A stretch of DNA of 64,000 bases from Aestuariibius insulae (GTDB lineage Bacteria; Pseudomonadota; Alphaproteobacteria; Rhodobacterales; Rhodobacteraceae). The stretch is taken from NCBI RefSeq assembly GCF_040783535.2, contig NZ_JBFONW020000003.1, positions 425,623-489,622 of the forward strand, in the 5' to 3' direction. Position numbers and translations under genes: made by a program. Below are positions 8,275 through 16,728 of this stretch, piece after piece. Positions within the stretch are counted from its first letter, which is position 1. The number at the start of each line of letters is the position of its first letter. The notes under the pieces are model-generated. The model saw only the letters and a list, made by a program, of their open reading frames with translations, did no database searches and was not told the DNA's origin.

Positions 8275-9934
8275 CGGCTGTTTCCTTGGCAGGATAAAGC
8301 GCCGTCTTGAACGGCTCCATCCCGACCCGATTGTAAGCTTCGAGGAACGTCTCCTCCTCACCCTCGCGCAAATCCAGATAGGCCAGGATCAGGCGCTCGA
8401 TGGCCGGCACGATTTCCTCGTAGGAGAACCCAGGACCCGTCCGCGCGCCAATCGCCGCCGTCTCGGTGCCATCTCCGCCCAGCGTGATCTGGTAGGTCTC
8501 CACCCCCGCCCGGTCGAGCCCGAGGATCCCGATATGGCCCACATGGTGGTGACCGCAGGCATTGATGCAGCCCGAAATCTTGATCTTCAGATGCCCGACC
8601 TCGTGCTCGATCTTCAGCTCCTCGATCCGGCTTGCCAGCCCCTGCGCGACCGGGATCGAGCGGGCCGTGGCGAGCGCGCAATAATCCATTCCGGGGCAGG
8701 CGATGATATCCGAGGCGAGCCCGATATTCGCCGTCGCCAGATCCGCGCTGCGCAGGGCGGCGTAAAGCGCGGGCAGATCGGATTTGTGTACGTGCGGAAG
8801 GATCACATTCTGCTCGTGACTGATGCGCAGCTCGTCATGGCCATGGCGCCGCGCCAGATCGGCGAGAACGCGCATCTGATCGGCGGTTGCATCTCCAGGC
8901 GTGGCCCCATGCTTCTTGATGGAGACCGACACAATCGCATAGCCCTCCGCCCGATGCGGCGTCAGGTTCGTATCGCTCCAGGACCGAAAGGCGGGATTAC
9001 GGTCCCGCTCGGCCTCGAAGGCCTCCACCGGAGCCGTCTTGAACTCGGGCGCCGCGAACTGCGCCTCGATACCCGCGAGGATCTCCTGATCGACGCCCGA
9101 AAACTGCGGACGGATCGCGGCAAAGCGCTCTTCCACAAGGCGGGAAATCTCTTCGATCCCATGCTCATGCACGGTGATCTTGATGCGCGCCTTGTACTTG
9201 TTGTCCCGCCGTCCCAGCAGGTTGTAGACGCTGACGATGGCCTCGACGAAAGGAAGCAAGTCGGTCTTGGGCAGGAAGTCCCGGATGACCTTACCGATCA
9301 TCGGCGTCCGTCCAAGCCCGCCGCCGACGATGACCTCGAAACCAGGCGCGCCGTCCCGCTCCACCATCCTGAGGCCAATATCATGCGCCTTGGTGACGGC
9401 CCGGTCGTTCGGAGAGCCGGTGATCGCGATCTTGAACTTGCGCGGCAGAAACTGGAATTCCGGATGGTCGGTCGACCATTGCCGCAGCAACTCGGCCACG
9501 GGGCGCGGATCGGCGATCTCGTCGGCAGCGGCGCCCGCGAAATGATCGGCAGTCACGTTGCGGATCGTGTTGCCCGAGGTCTGGATCGCATGCAGCCCGA
9601 CCTTTCCCAGCGCATCGAGGATATCGGGCACGTCGCGCAGCTCTGGCCAATTATACTGGATGTTCTGGCGCGTCGTGAAATGACCGTAGCCCCGATCCCA
9701 CCGCTCTGCGATCATCGCAAGTTGGCGCATCTGCGCGGACCGCAAAGTCCCATAAGGGATCGCGACCCGCAGCATGTAGGCGTGCAGCTGCAGGTAAAGC
9801 CCGTTCATCAGGCGCAGCGGCTTGAACTCGTCCTCGGTGAGTGATCCGTCGATGCGCCGCTCGACCTGCGCGCGGAACTGAGCATTGCGCTCGGCCAGAA
9901 AGGCGCGGTCGAAGTCGTTGTATTGATAGCTCAT
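8264..9934 (-). CDS. cysI: Ferredoxin-type sulfite (nitrite/sulfite) reductase
   Basis: The 556-residue protein reduces sulfite to sulfide with six electrons. The N-terminal half has LYLQLHAYMLRVAIPYGTL and GYGHFTTRQNIQYNWPEL, the siroheme pocket pattern; NTIRNVTADHFAG follows. The siroheme/[4Fe-4S] cysteines lie in CPGMDYCALA and in the repeated ISGCINACGHHHVGHIG segment. It overlaps DUF2849 upstream by 4 bases and cysH downstream by 11, so the operon is tightly coupled. Context with siroheme synthase and APS reductase favours sulfite over nitrite as substrate. Confidence 0.93.
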   Translation of the reverse strand: MSYQYNDFDRAFLAERNAQFRAQVERRIDGSLTEDEFKPLRLMNGLYLQLHAYMLRVAIPYGTLRSAQMRQLAMIAERWDRGYGHFTTRQNIQYNWPELRDVPDILDALGKVGLHAIQTSGNTIRNVTADHFAGAAADEIADPRPVAELLRQWSTDHPEFQFLPRKFKIAITGSPNDRAVTKAHDIGLRMVERDGAPGFEVIVGGGLGRTPMIGKVIRDFLPKTDLLPFVEAIVSVYNLLGRRDNKYKARIKITVHEHGIEEISRLVEERFAAIRPQFSGVDQEILAGIEAQFAAPEFKTAPVEAFEAERDRNPAFRSWSDTNLTPHRAEGYAIVSVSIKKHGATPGDATADQMRVLADLARRHGHDELRISHEQNVILPHVHKSDLPALYAALRSADLATANIGLASDIIACPGMDYCALATARSIPVAQGLASRIEELKIEHEVGHLKIKISGCINACGHHHVGHIGILGLDRAGVETYQITLGGDGTETAAIGARTGPGFSYEEIVPAIERLILAYLDLREGEEETFLEAYNRVGMEPFKTALYPAKETADAA

Positions 9935-10236
9935 TTGACGGCCTCAGCTTGCTTGCCATGGGCATAGTTCGACGGCCCGCGCGTGCGGAACGCCTCGCGG
10001 AAATGGATAGGCTCGGGACCCTCCGGGCCGGCCTGCGCATCGGCCAGATAGGCGCCGACCACGACACCGGGCTGACCTTCGGCGAACAGAAGACGGATCT
10101 GCGCATGCGCCTCGTCCTCGATCAGCTCGGCCTCGGCCATGTCTCGGCTCCAGCGATCATCTTCGGTCAGCCAGACGGCATCGCCTTTCAAAAGCGCATT
10201 GGCGGTGACGACCTTGGGCGTAAAGGTACGGGGCAT
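9931..10236 (-). CDS. DUF2849 domain protein of the cys operon
   Basis: This 101-residue protein has the DUF2849 pattern: VVTANALLKGDAVWLTED at the start and a central VVVGAYLADAQ, then EPIHFREAFRTRGPSNYAHG at the end. It overlaps cysG and cysI by 1 and 4 bases respectively. DUF2849 genes usually sit between siroheme synthase and sulfite reductase in alphaproteobacteria; a small accessory role in sulfite reduction is inferred from that position only. Confidence 0.88.
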   Translation of the reverse strand: MPRTFTPKVVTANALLKGDAVWLTEDDRWSRDMAEAELIEDEAHAQIRLLFAEGQPGVVVGAYLADAQAGPEGPEPIHFREAFRTRGPSNYAHGKQAEAVK

Positions 10237-11636
10237 CAGGCGATCTCCTCTGCAAGCTGGGGAAGGACGGCTTCGGCGCGGCGTGGCGCCAGACCGTACA
10301 GGATCAGGGCGGGACCGGTCAGACCCGCCTCGGTCAGGGTGGGTTCAAGCCGGGAAAGCGTCGTCTCGACAATGCGTTGCGAGGGTCGGCTCACGTTCTC
10401 GATCACCGTGACCGGCGTCTGAGGATCGCCGCCATGCATCAAGAGCCGCCCCTGAACGAACCGCGCCGCGCGCTTGCCCATATAGATCGCGGCGACCTCG
10501 CCGGGACGCGCCAAAGCGGACCAGTCGTGATCGGCAAACCCCTTCATATCATGGCCGGTCAGCAGTTTGAGCGTGCTGTTGCGCTGCCGCTTGGTCAGGC
10601 TCTGCCCGATGGTCGCGGCAGCGGCAGAGGCGGCGGTGATGCCGGGAATGATGCGCCAGCTGATGCCATCCGCCTCCAGCGCTTCGATCTCCTCATCGAG
10701 GCGGCCAAAGACGGTGGCATCGCCGGATTTAAGGCGGACGACCTGCGCACCTGTGCGGGCATGCTCGACCAGAAGGGCGTTGATCTCCTCCTGTCCCATC
10801 GAGGCGCCGAACCCGGTCTTGCCTGTTTCGATGATCGTCGCCTCCCGGCGCGCCAGCTCGAGGATCTCTTGCGGCACCAGCCGGTCGTGCAGCACGACAT
10901 CGGCGGCATCAAGTGCCTTGCGCGCTTTGAGCGTCAGCAGATCGGGATCGCCGGGACCCGCGCCCACCAGATCGACATGGCCTTTGCGCTCCGGCGCGGT
11001 CGCATGGCGATGCAGGAGTGAGGCAAGCACCTCATTGGCCCCGTATTCTCCATCATCTGCAAAGGCTTGCGGGCCGGATTTGAAGTAGTAATCCGACCAG
11101 AAATCCCGCCGCTTGCGACCCATCGGCAGCCGCTTCTCGACGGCCCCCCGGAAGGCCTTTCCGATCCGGGCCAGCGGCCCGAGCGTCTGGGGCAATTGTT
11201 CCTCGAGATCCGCCTTGATCCGCCGTGCCAGCACCGGGGCCGCGCCCTCCGTTCCGATCGCCACGGTCACCGGGTCGCGGTCGACGATGGCGGGGGTGAT
11301 GAAATGGCTGTCCTGCAGATTGTCGACGATATTAACTAGCGCCCCATCGGCATGGGCCAAAGCCGCAACGCGCGCATCCTCGGCGTCGTCCTCGTTCGCC
11401 GCATAAAAGAGCGACGCGCAAAGCGCATCCCCCGGCTCCATAGCGCGGGCGATCACGCGCAGCTTGCCTGCCGCCTCCCAGACGCGGATCTCGGGCGCGA
11501 CCTCCTTGGCCACCACCGTCAGATGCGCCTCGGTCTTCATAAGCAGCCGCAGCTTGGCCAAAGCGGCGTCACCGCCGCCCGACAGGACAATGCGGCGGCC
11601 CGCAACGGCCAGGAAGATGGGGAAATGCTGCATCAC
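10236..11636 (-). CDS. cysG: Siroheme synthase (SUMT, dehydrogenase and ferrochelatase)
   Basis: The trifunctional 466-residue enzyme makes siroheme, the cofactor of the sulfite reductase encoded downstream. The N-terminal part (FPIFLAVAGRRIVLSGGGDAA) is the NAD-binding precorrin-2 dehydrogenase/ferrochelatase domain. The C-terminal methyltransferase domain begins at HVDLVGAGPGDPDLLTLKA near residue 220 and contains VVLHDRLV, VRLKSGDATVFGR and GITAASAAAATIG. It is the first gene of the minus-strand operon; paired palindromes lie upstream, toward the divergent Lrp-type gene. Confidence 0.95.
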   Translation of the reverse strand: MMQHFPIFLAVAGRRIVLSGGGDAALAKLRLLMKTEAHLTVVAKEVAPEIRVWEAAGKLRVIARAMEPGDALCASLFYAANEDDAEDARVAALAHADGALVNIVDNLQDSHFITPAIVDRDPVTVAIGTEGAAPVLARRIKADLEEQLPQTLGPLARIGKAFRGAVEKRLPMGRKRRDFWSDYYFKSGPQAFADDGEYGANEVLASLLHRHATAPERKGHVDLVGAGPGDPDLLTLKARKALDAADVVLHDRLVPQEILELARREATIIETGKTGFGASMGQEEINALLVEHARTGAQVVRLKSGDATVFGRLDEEIEALEADGISWRIIPGITAASAAAATIGQSLTKRQRNSTLKLLTGHDMKGFADHDWSALARPGEVAAIYMGKRAARFVQGRLLMHGGDPQTPVTVIENVSRPSQRIVETTLSRLEPTLTEAGLTGPALILYGLAPRRAEAVLPQLAEEIA

Positions 11637-11664
11637 GAACTCCGGAAAACGTAACTGGAATATA

Positions 11665-11717
11665 GAACATCGTTCCGCTTTTACGCTATGGGGTAGGGGA
11701 AATAGGAACGCTCGTTC
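11665..11717. promoter_or_regulatory. Paired GAAC/GTTC palindromes between cysG and lrp
   Basis: GAACATCGTTC (11665-11675) and GAACGCTCGTTC (11706-11717) are two similar inverted repeats, 41 bases apart, in the 132-bp divergent intergenic region. They are candidate binding sites for the Lrp-type regulator encoded next door. This is read from symmetry only. Confidence 0.5.
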
Positions 11718-11768
11718 TGCTCCGCCCAGAGATCGGAACAGGCGTCATGAAAACGAAGGAGAAGCGGA

Positions 11769-12230
11769 ATGGCATTCCGGATCGACGACACGGACAGGAA
11801 AATCCTGCGCGAATTGCAAAGCGACGCGAGCCGATCGCTCGACGAGATCGCCAAGGTCGTCGGCAGTTCCAAGACCCCGGTCTGGAACCGCATCCGCAAA
11901 ATGCGCGAGGCCGGCGTCATCGGCGCGACGGTGGCGAAGCTCGATGCGGAAAAGTTGGGCTTTGACGCGACTTTCTTCGTCCTGATCCGCACGTCGGAGC
12001 ACGAGGCGGATTGGCAAAACCGCTTTCTCGAAGCGCTGCGCGCCCGCCCCGAGGTGCAGGAGGCGCACCGTCTGGCAGGCGATATCGACTACATCCTAAA
12101 GGTCCGGGTGGCCAATGCGCGGGCCTATGACGCCTTTTATCAGGCGCTGATCGCCGAGGTGCGGGTCTACAATGTCACGGCGCTGCTTTCGATGGAGGAG
12201 ATCAAATCGACAACCGCCCTGCCGCTCTAG
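11769..12230 (+). CDS. Lrp/AsnC family transcriptional regulator
   Basis: The 153-residue protein has the N-terminal Lrp helix-turn-helix (DDTDRKILRELQSDASRSLDEIAKVV, then TPVWNRIRKMREAGVI) and a C-terminal RAM effector domain (VQEAHRLAGDIDYILKVRV). It is divergent from the cys operon and probably controls it, perhaps sensing a sulfur amino acid or its precursor. The gene and the P450 gene converge and overlap by 4 bases at their stop codons. Confidence 0.92.
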   Translation: MAFRIDDTDRKILRELQSDASRSLDEIAKVVGSSKTPVWNRIRKMREAGVIGATVAKLDAEKLGFDATFFVLIRTSEHEADWQNRFLEALRARPEVQEAHRLAGDIDYILKVRVANARAYDAFYQALIAEVRVYNVTALLSMEEIKSTTALPL

Positions 12231-13378
12231 ACCTCGACCATCAGCCGCTCCAACCCGTGGAAATGGTAGACATCCGCATAGACCGGCGGCTCGGTCAGCC
12301 GCAGCCCCGGGCAGCGATCCAGAAGAGCCGTCAGGGCAATCTCCAGCTCCAGCCGGGCCAGCGGTGCACCGACGCAGAAATGCAGACCGCCGCCAAAGCT
12401 GGCATGCTTCGCCGCACGCCCAGGATCGAACCGGTTTGGATCGGGCACCATCGCAGGGTCTCGCCCGGCCGAGGCCAGCAGGCAATCCACCCGGTCCCCC
12501 GGCGCGAACGTGTGCCCAAAGACCGTGACCTCCTCCCGCGCCCAGCGGGCAAAGACGTGAAGCGGCGGATCGAAGCGCAGGATCTCCTCCACCGGCACGG
12601 GCCGATGCGCGGCAGAGCCGGTCTCTAGCAGGGTCTTCACCCCGTTCCCGATCGTATGCACCGTCGCCTCGTGCCCGGCATTGAGCAGCAGAATCACCGT
12701 TGAGATCAGCTCCGGCTCGGTCAGCCGGTCCGCCTCGTCATGGGCCGCAATCAGCGCAGACAGCAGATCGTCGCCGGTCTTTCCTCGGCGGCTCGCAATC
12801 TCGCTCCGGATAAAGGCGCTGAAGGCCCCGGCGGCGGCATTGGCGGCCTCTTCGTCAGCGCGGCTGCGGGCGGGCTGGTACATCCGAACCATCGCGTTCG
12901 ACCAGGCCAGAAGATCTGGCGCCACGGCGTCGTCAAAGCCCAAAAGCCGCGCAATCGTCAAAACCGGCAGCGGTGCCCCGAAGGCAGGCAACAGATCGAA
13001 CGGCCCGGCCGGAAAGGCGTCGATCAACTCATGCGCCGTGGCCTCAAGCGCAGGCCGCAACGCCTCGACCCGCGCCGTGGTAAAGGCGCGCAGGATCAGC
13101 CCTCGAAGGCGCGTATGCCGCGGCGGATCCAGCTCGAGCAGCGAATGCGCCTCGACCCCGTAGAACGCCCCCAGATGGCCCGGAACCTCGAATGGCGGCG
13201 CCTCGCGCCCGAACCGCCGATCCTTGAGGATCGCGGTCACCGCCTCCGCCGTCGTTGCGGCGATCGCGCCGTACTCCTCCCACCGGACCAGTGGTCCGGC
13301 CGCGCAGGCGCGCGCATAGAACGGGTAGGGGTCCTGCACAAAGCCGGGCGCGGTCGGATCCTGAGAGAGCTGCGTCAT
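12227..13378 (-). CDS. Cytochrome P450
   Basis: The 383-residue protein is a soluble bacterial P450 monooxygenase. It has the heme-binding FGGGLHFCVGAPLARLE segment with the thiolate cysteine near residue 335, the ERR-triad-like EEILR, and an I-helix motif AGHEATV, where the usual AG(G/A)(D/E)T acid is present as E but preceded by H. There is no membrane anchor, so a ferredoxin partner is needed; none is encoded next to it. The substrate cannot be predicted. The gene is divergent from dctB. Confidence 0.93.
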   Translation of the reverse strand: MTQLSQDPTAPGFVQDPYPFYARACAAGPLVRWEEYGAIAATTAEAVTAILKDRRFGREAPPFEVPGHLGAFYGVEAHSLLELDPPRHTRLRGLILRAFTTARVEALRPALEATAHELIDAFPAGPFDLLPAFGAPLPVLTIARLLGFDDAVAPDLLAWSNAMVRMYQPARSRADEEAANAAAGAFSAFIRSEIASRRGKTGDDLLSALIAAHDEADRLTEPELISTVILLLNAGHEATVHTIGNGVKTLLETGSAAHRPVPVEEILRFDPPLHVFARWAREEVTVFGHTFAPGDRVDCLLASAGRDPAMVPDPNRFDPGRAAKHASFGGGLHFCVGAPLARLELEIALTALLDRCPGLRLTEPPVYADVYHFHGLERLMVEV

Positions 13379-13440
13379 GACGGCGAGTTACGCTTGAGAC
13401 GCTTTTCTTTGCAAGCGCACCCGGATTAAGCTGCCCCGCG

Positions 13441-15228
13441 ATGCGTTCTTTTGCCTTGTCCATCCGGTTGCGCCCTGTCGTTGCGATGCTCTGCCTCGTA
13501 ACCGCGACCCTCGTGATCGCCGGCGGCGTGGGGGTCACGGGCTTTCGCGCCGGGCTCGATCAGCTCTCCTCGCGCGGCAAATCCGATCTGACGCTGGCCG
13601 CCGACAAACTGACCGGGCAGTTGCGCCGCTATCGTGAACTTGCCGTCCTGCTCTCCGATCACCCCGATTTGCGGCATGTGCTTGACGGCGGCACCGCCAA
13701 CATCGCCTCGGACGTACTGCGCGGGGCGGCCGACAAAAGCGGATCGCTCGACGTCTCCCTGATCGAAGCGGAGGGGCGTGTTCTCGTCTCGGCCTCCGGT
13801 CAGGAGGGGACCGAGGTATCGTCCACCTCGTGGTTCAACCGCGCCATGCACGGCGCCACGGGGCAGGGTCATCTGCGCAGTCCCACCTTCGAGCGGCGCA
13901 CCTTCCTTTATGCCGCCCCTGTCTTCTCCGAAGCCGGTCCGGTTCAGGGTGCCGTCCTTGTCACCGTCGATGTCGAACGGCTCGAGGATGATTGGAGCGG
14001 CGGGCGCTCGACCGTCTTCTTCACCGACGAGCTTGGCCTCGTCTTCATCGCGAACCGGTCCGAGCTGATCTACCGCGCCCGTCAGGCGGATCTAGCCGCC
14101 CCGGACGTTCTGGCCCGCGCGGGCGCGCCCGAACCCATGCCGTTCATCGATATGACCGAGCGTGTCCTCTTCGGCCACCGGATCTGGGCGATCGACGGCG
14201 GTCGGTTTCTACCGGGTCACGCGCTGCACCTGTCCCAGAACCTGCCGGTGATCGGAATGCGCGGCGAGGCCTTGATCGATCTCGCCCCGGTCCTGCGCCT
14301 CGCGGGCCTTCAGGCGGCGGTTGCGGCGGCGATTTGCCTCTCCTTTGGCGCGCTTCTCTTCGTCGCGATGGAACGGCGCCGGGTTCTGGCCATCGCCAAT
14401 GCCGACCTCGAGGGCCGCGTGACCGAACGGACGCACCAGCTCGAGATCGCCAATGCCAACCTGCGCCGCGAAATCACCGAACGCAAAGAGGCGGAGGCCG
14501 CGCTCAGGCAGGCGCAGGCCGAGCTTGTACGCGCCGACAAGCTCAGCGCGCTGGGGCAGATGTCGGCGGGCATCAGTCACGAGCTGAACCAGCCCCTCAT
14601 GGCGATCCGCTCCTTTGCCGAAAATGCCGAGGCCTTTCTCGATCGCGGCGCGCCTGACAAGGCAGCGGCCAATCTGGGCCGGATCGGCGATCTGGCGCGC
14701 CGGATGGGCCGGATCATCCGCAACCTTCGGGACTTCGCCCGCCAGGACAGGGAGGTGATTTCGGACGTGGATCTCATCGCCGCCGTCGAAGGCGCGCTCG
14801 AGATCGTCAAGCCCCGGATGGATCGCCATGATGTGACGCTACACTGGGAGCCGCCCGCCCATCCCGTCATCGTGCGCGGCGGCGATGTCCGCCTGCAGCA
14901 GGTCATCGTCAACCTCGCCGCCAACGCCATCGACGCGATGGAGCGCGAAGACCGCCGCCTCCTGACGATCGAGGTGGAGACCGGCGATCCGGTCCGGCTC
15001 ACCGTGCGCGACACCGGCCCGGGTATCGAGGCGCCCGAGAAGATCTTCGATCCGTTCTACACCACGAAGGAGGTTGGCCGCTCCGAAGGGATGGGGCTTG
15101 GTCTTTCGATCTCCTACGGCCTTGTTAAAAGCTTTGGCGGCGAAATCCGCGCCGGTCAGGCAGACGGCGGCGGCGCGATCTTCACGCTCGAGATCCAGCC
15201 TGCAGCACCCTCCGAGGTGGCCGCATGA
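13441..15228 (+). CDS. dctB: DctB-type sensor histidine kinase
   Basis: The 595-residue protein has a membrane helix near residues 12-33, a periplasmic sensor region of about 240 residues (VLLSDHPDLRHVLDGG, ESTSWFNRAM-like pattern, FTDELGLVFIANRSELIYRA), and a second membrane helix near residues 285-310. A coiled coil (ERTHQLEIANANLRREITERKEAEAALRQAQAEL) leads to the phosphoacceptor box SAGISHELNQPL with His380. The ATPase domain shows NLAANAIDAM, DTGPGIE and GMGLGLSISYGL. In this family the periplasmic PAS-type domains bind C4-dicarboxylates. It overlaps dctD by 4 bases (ATGA) and is followed by TRAP transporter genes. Confidence 0.93.
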   Translation: MRSFALSIRLRPVVAMLCLVTATLVIAGGVGVTGFRAGLDQLSSRGKSDLTLAADKLTGQLRRYRELAVLLSDHPDLRHVLDGGTANIASDVLRGAADKSGSLDVSLIEAEGRVLVSASGQEGTEVSSTSWFNRAMHGATGQGHLRSPTFERRTFLYAAPVFSEAGPVQGAVLVTVDVERLEDDWSGGRSTVFFTDELGLVFIANRSELIYRARQADLAAPDVLARAGAPEPMPFIDMTERVLFGHRIWAIDGGRFLPGHALHLSQNLPVIGMRGEALIDLAPVLRLAGLQAAVAAAICLSFGALLFVAMERRRVLAIANADLEGRVTERTHQLEIANANLRREITERKEAEAALRQAQAELVRADKLSALGQMSAGISHELNQPLMAIRSFAENAEAFLDRGAPDKAAANLGRIGDLARRMGRIIRNLRDFARQDREVISDVDLIAAVEGALEIVKPRMDRHDVTLHWEPPAHPVIVRGGDVRLQQVIVNLAANAIDAMEREDRRLLTIEVETGDPVRLTVRDTGPGIEAPEKIFDPFYTTKEVGRSEGMGLGLSISYGLVKSFGGEIRAGQADGGGAIFTLEIQPAAPSEVAA

Positions 15229-16451
15229 TCCAGCGGGTCCTTCTGGTCGACGACGACGCCGCGGTGCGCGAGGCGCTGTCCCAGACGCTCGAATTGGCCG
15301 ATTTCGCGCCCATCGTCGCCGGATCCTTCATCGAGGCGAAGGATCATCTGGCCCGCGATTTCGACGGCATTGTCGTAACCGATATCCGGATGCCGGGCCG
15401 CGATGGCTTTCATTTGCTGGATTATGCCCGCAAGCAGGATGCCGATCTGCCCGTGATCGTGCTGACGGGCGAAGGCGACATCCCCATGGCCGTCGACGCG
15501 GTGCAGGCGGGCGCCTTCGCTTTTCTGGAAAAACCCTGCGCGCCGCAAGATCTGATCTCCGCCGTGCGCGAGGCGCAGGATCAGCGCGAGCGGGTCCTGA
15601 CCGAACGCAGGCAGGCCCAGGCCGCCGCGCGCGGGGATGCCGCCGAGCGGATGCTCTTCGGTCAATCCGCCCTCGCTGCCGCGCTCCGGGACCGGGCGCG
15701 GTTCGTCGCCTCCAAGAATGTCGATGTCCTGGTCCGGGGCGCGCCGGGTTCGGGCACGTCCAAGGTGGCCGAGGTCATCCACCTTCTGTCGCCCATCGCG
15801 CAGGGCCCCTTCGTCAAACGGGCGGCGACCGGGCTCGATCCCGATACGCTGGATGCGATCCTGACCGACGCCGAAGGCGGCACCGTCTTTCTGGACGAGG
15901 TGGTCGATCTGCCTCAACCGGCCCAGTTCGCTCTGCTCGAACGGCTGGATGAAGGAGGCCGCGCGCGGGTGATCGCAGGAACCTACCGCGACTTCGCCAA
16001 TCAGACGGAAGCGGGCCGGTTCAACCTCGATCTCGCGCTCCGGCTCGAGATGATGCCGGTTCAGATCCCGTCCCTCGCGGACCGCCCCGAGGATATTCCG
16101 GTGCTGTTCCGTCACTACGTCGCGCAAGCCTGTGAACAGGCCGCTCTGCCACTGCCCGAGATCACGCCCGATCAGAACGCGCAGCTTATGGCGCAGGACT
16201 GGCCCGGCAATGCCCGCAGCCTGATGAATGCGGCGATGCGGTTCGCGCTCGGCGCGACCGACACAACTCCCGAAGAGCAACTCGGCCTCGCCGAACAGCT
16301 TGCCCGGGTGGAAAAGTCGCTTCTCATCGCGGCCCTCACCCGCAACGGAGGGCGCGCCAGCCAGGCGGCGACGGCCCTGAAACTCCCCCGTAAGACCTTC
16401 TATGACAAGCTCGCGCGCCACGGCCTGAAGGCGGAAGACTACCGCGCTTGA
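15225..16451 (+). CDS. dctD: DctD-type response regulator without GAFTGA loop
   Basis: The 408-residue protein has an intact receiver domain (DDD at residues 9-11, phosphoacceptor Asp53 in TDIRMPG) and an AAA+ domain, then a Fis-type helix-turn-helix (GRASQAATALKLPRKTFYDKL). The AAA+ part is degenerate: the Walker A region reads GAPGSGTSK (172-180) instead of GxxGxGKE, and only about 20 residues separate GPFV from Walker B GGTVFLDEV. The GAFTGA loop that contacts sigma-54 in true DctD proteins is absent. The family is usually about 440 residues. It is expected to act with DctB on dctPQM, but probably not by classic sigma-54 activation. Confidence 0.9.
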   Translation: MIQRVLLVDDDAAVREALSQTLELADFAPIVAGSFIEAKDHLARDFDGIVVTDIRMPGRDGFHLLDYARKQDADLPVIVLTGEGDIPMAVDAVQAGAFAFLEKPCAPQDLISAVREAQDQRERVLTERRQAQAAARGDAAERMLFGQSALAAALRDRARFVASKNVDVLVRGAPGSGTSKVAEVIHLLSPIAQGPFVKRAATGLDPDTLDAILTDAEGGTVFLDEVVDLPQPAQFALLERLDEGGRARVIAGTYRDFANQTEAGRFNLDLALRLEMMPVQIPSLADRPEDIPVLFRHYVAQACEQAALPLPEITPDQNAQLMAQDWPGNARSLMNAAMRFALGATDTTPEEQLGLAEQLARVEKSLLIAALTRNGGRASQAATALKLPRKTFYDKLARHGLKAEDYRA

Positions 16452-16656
16452 TTCGACACGGAATGCGTGTATCCTTACGTAAAGTCACACGCGAAAAGTG
16501 CGCGGTTTTCCGCACACCGATACCCCGACATGTGTGGATTACCGCTCACCCTGCCACATGATGACGTCGCGCCTCTTGGAAAATCCAACCTATCCCTCTG
16601 CTTTCGTTAACAAATTATAAACCGCCTATATTTCGACACTTTTTACTTCCGTCAAA

Positions 16657-16670
16657 GGCGATCGCATTGC
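16657..16670 (+). promoter_or_regulatory. Possible sigma-54-type -24/-12 element upstream of dctP
   Basis: GGC at 16657-16659 and TTGC at 16667-16670 have the correct GG-N10-GC spacing of sigma-54 promoters, with a perfect TTGCTT -12 half but a poor -24 half (AGGCGA for TGGCAC). It would start transcription about 45 bases before dctP. It conflicts with the loss of GAFTGA in the neighbouring DctD, so it is weak evidence. Confidence 0.35.
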
Positions 16671-16728
16671 TTTCATCCCTTAGCATCGTCCGGAGTGACG
16701 ATCTTACGCGACCCTAGGGAGAAGACTT

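Noticed and set aside
8275..8361. Longer cysH start
   Set aside because: The extra 29 residues are an arginine-rich shadow of cysI; ATG 8274 has a good ribosome site and fits the family length.
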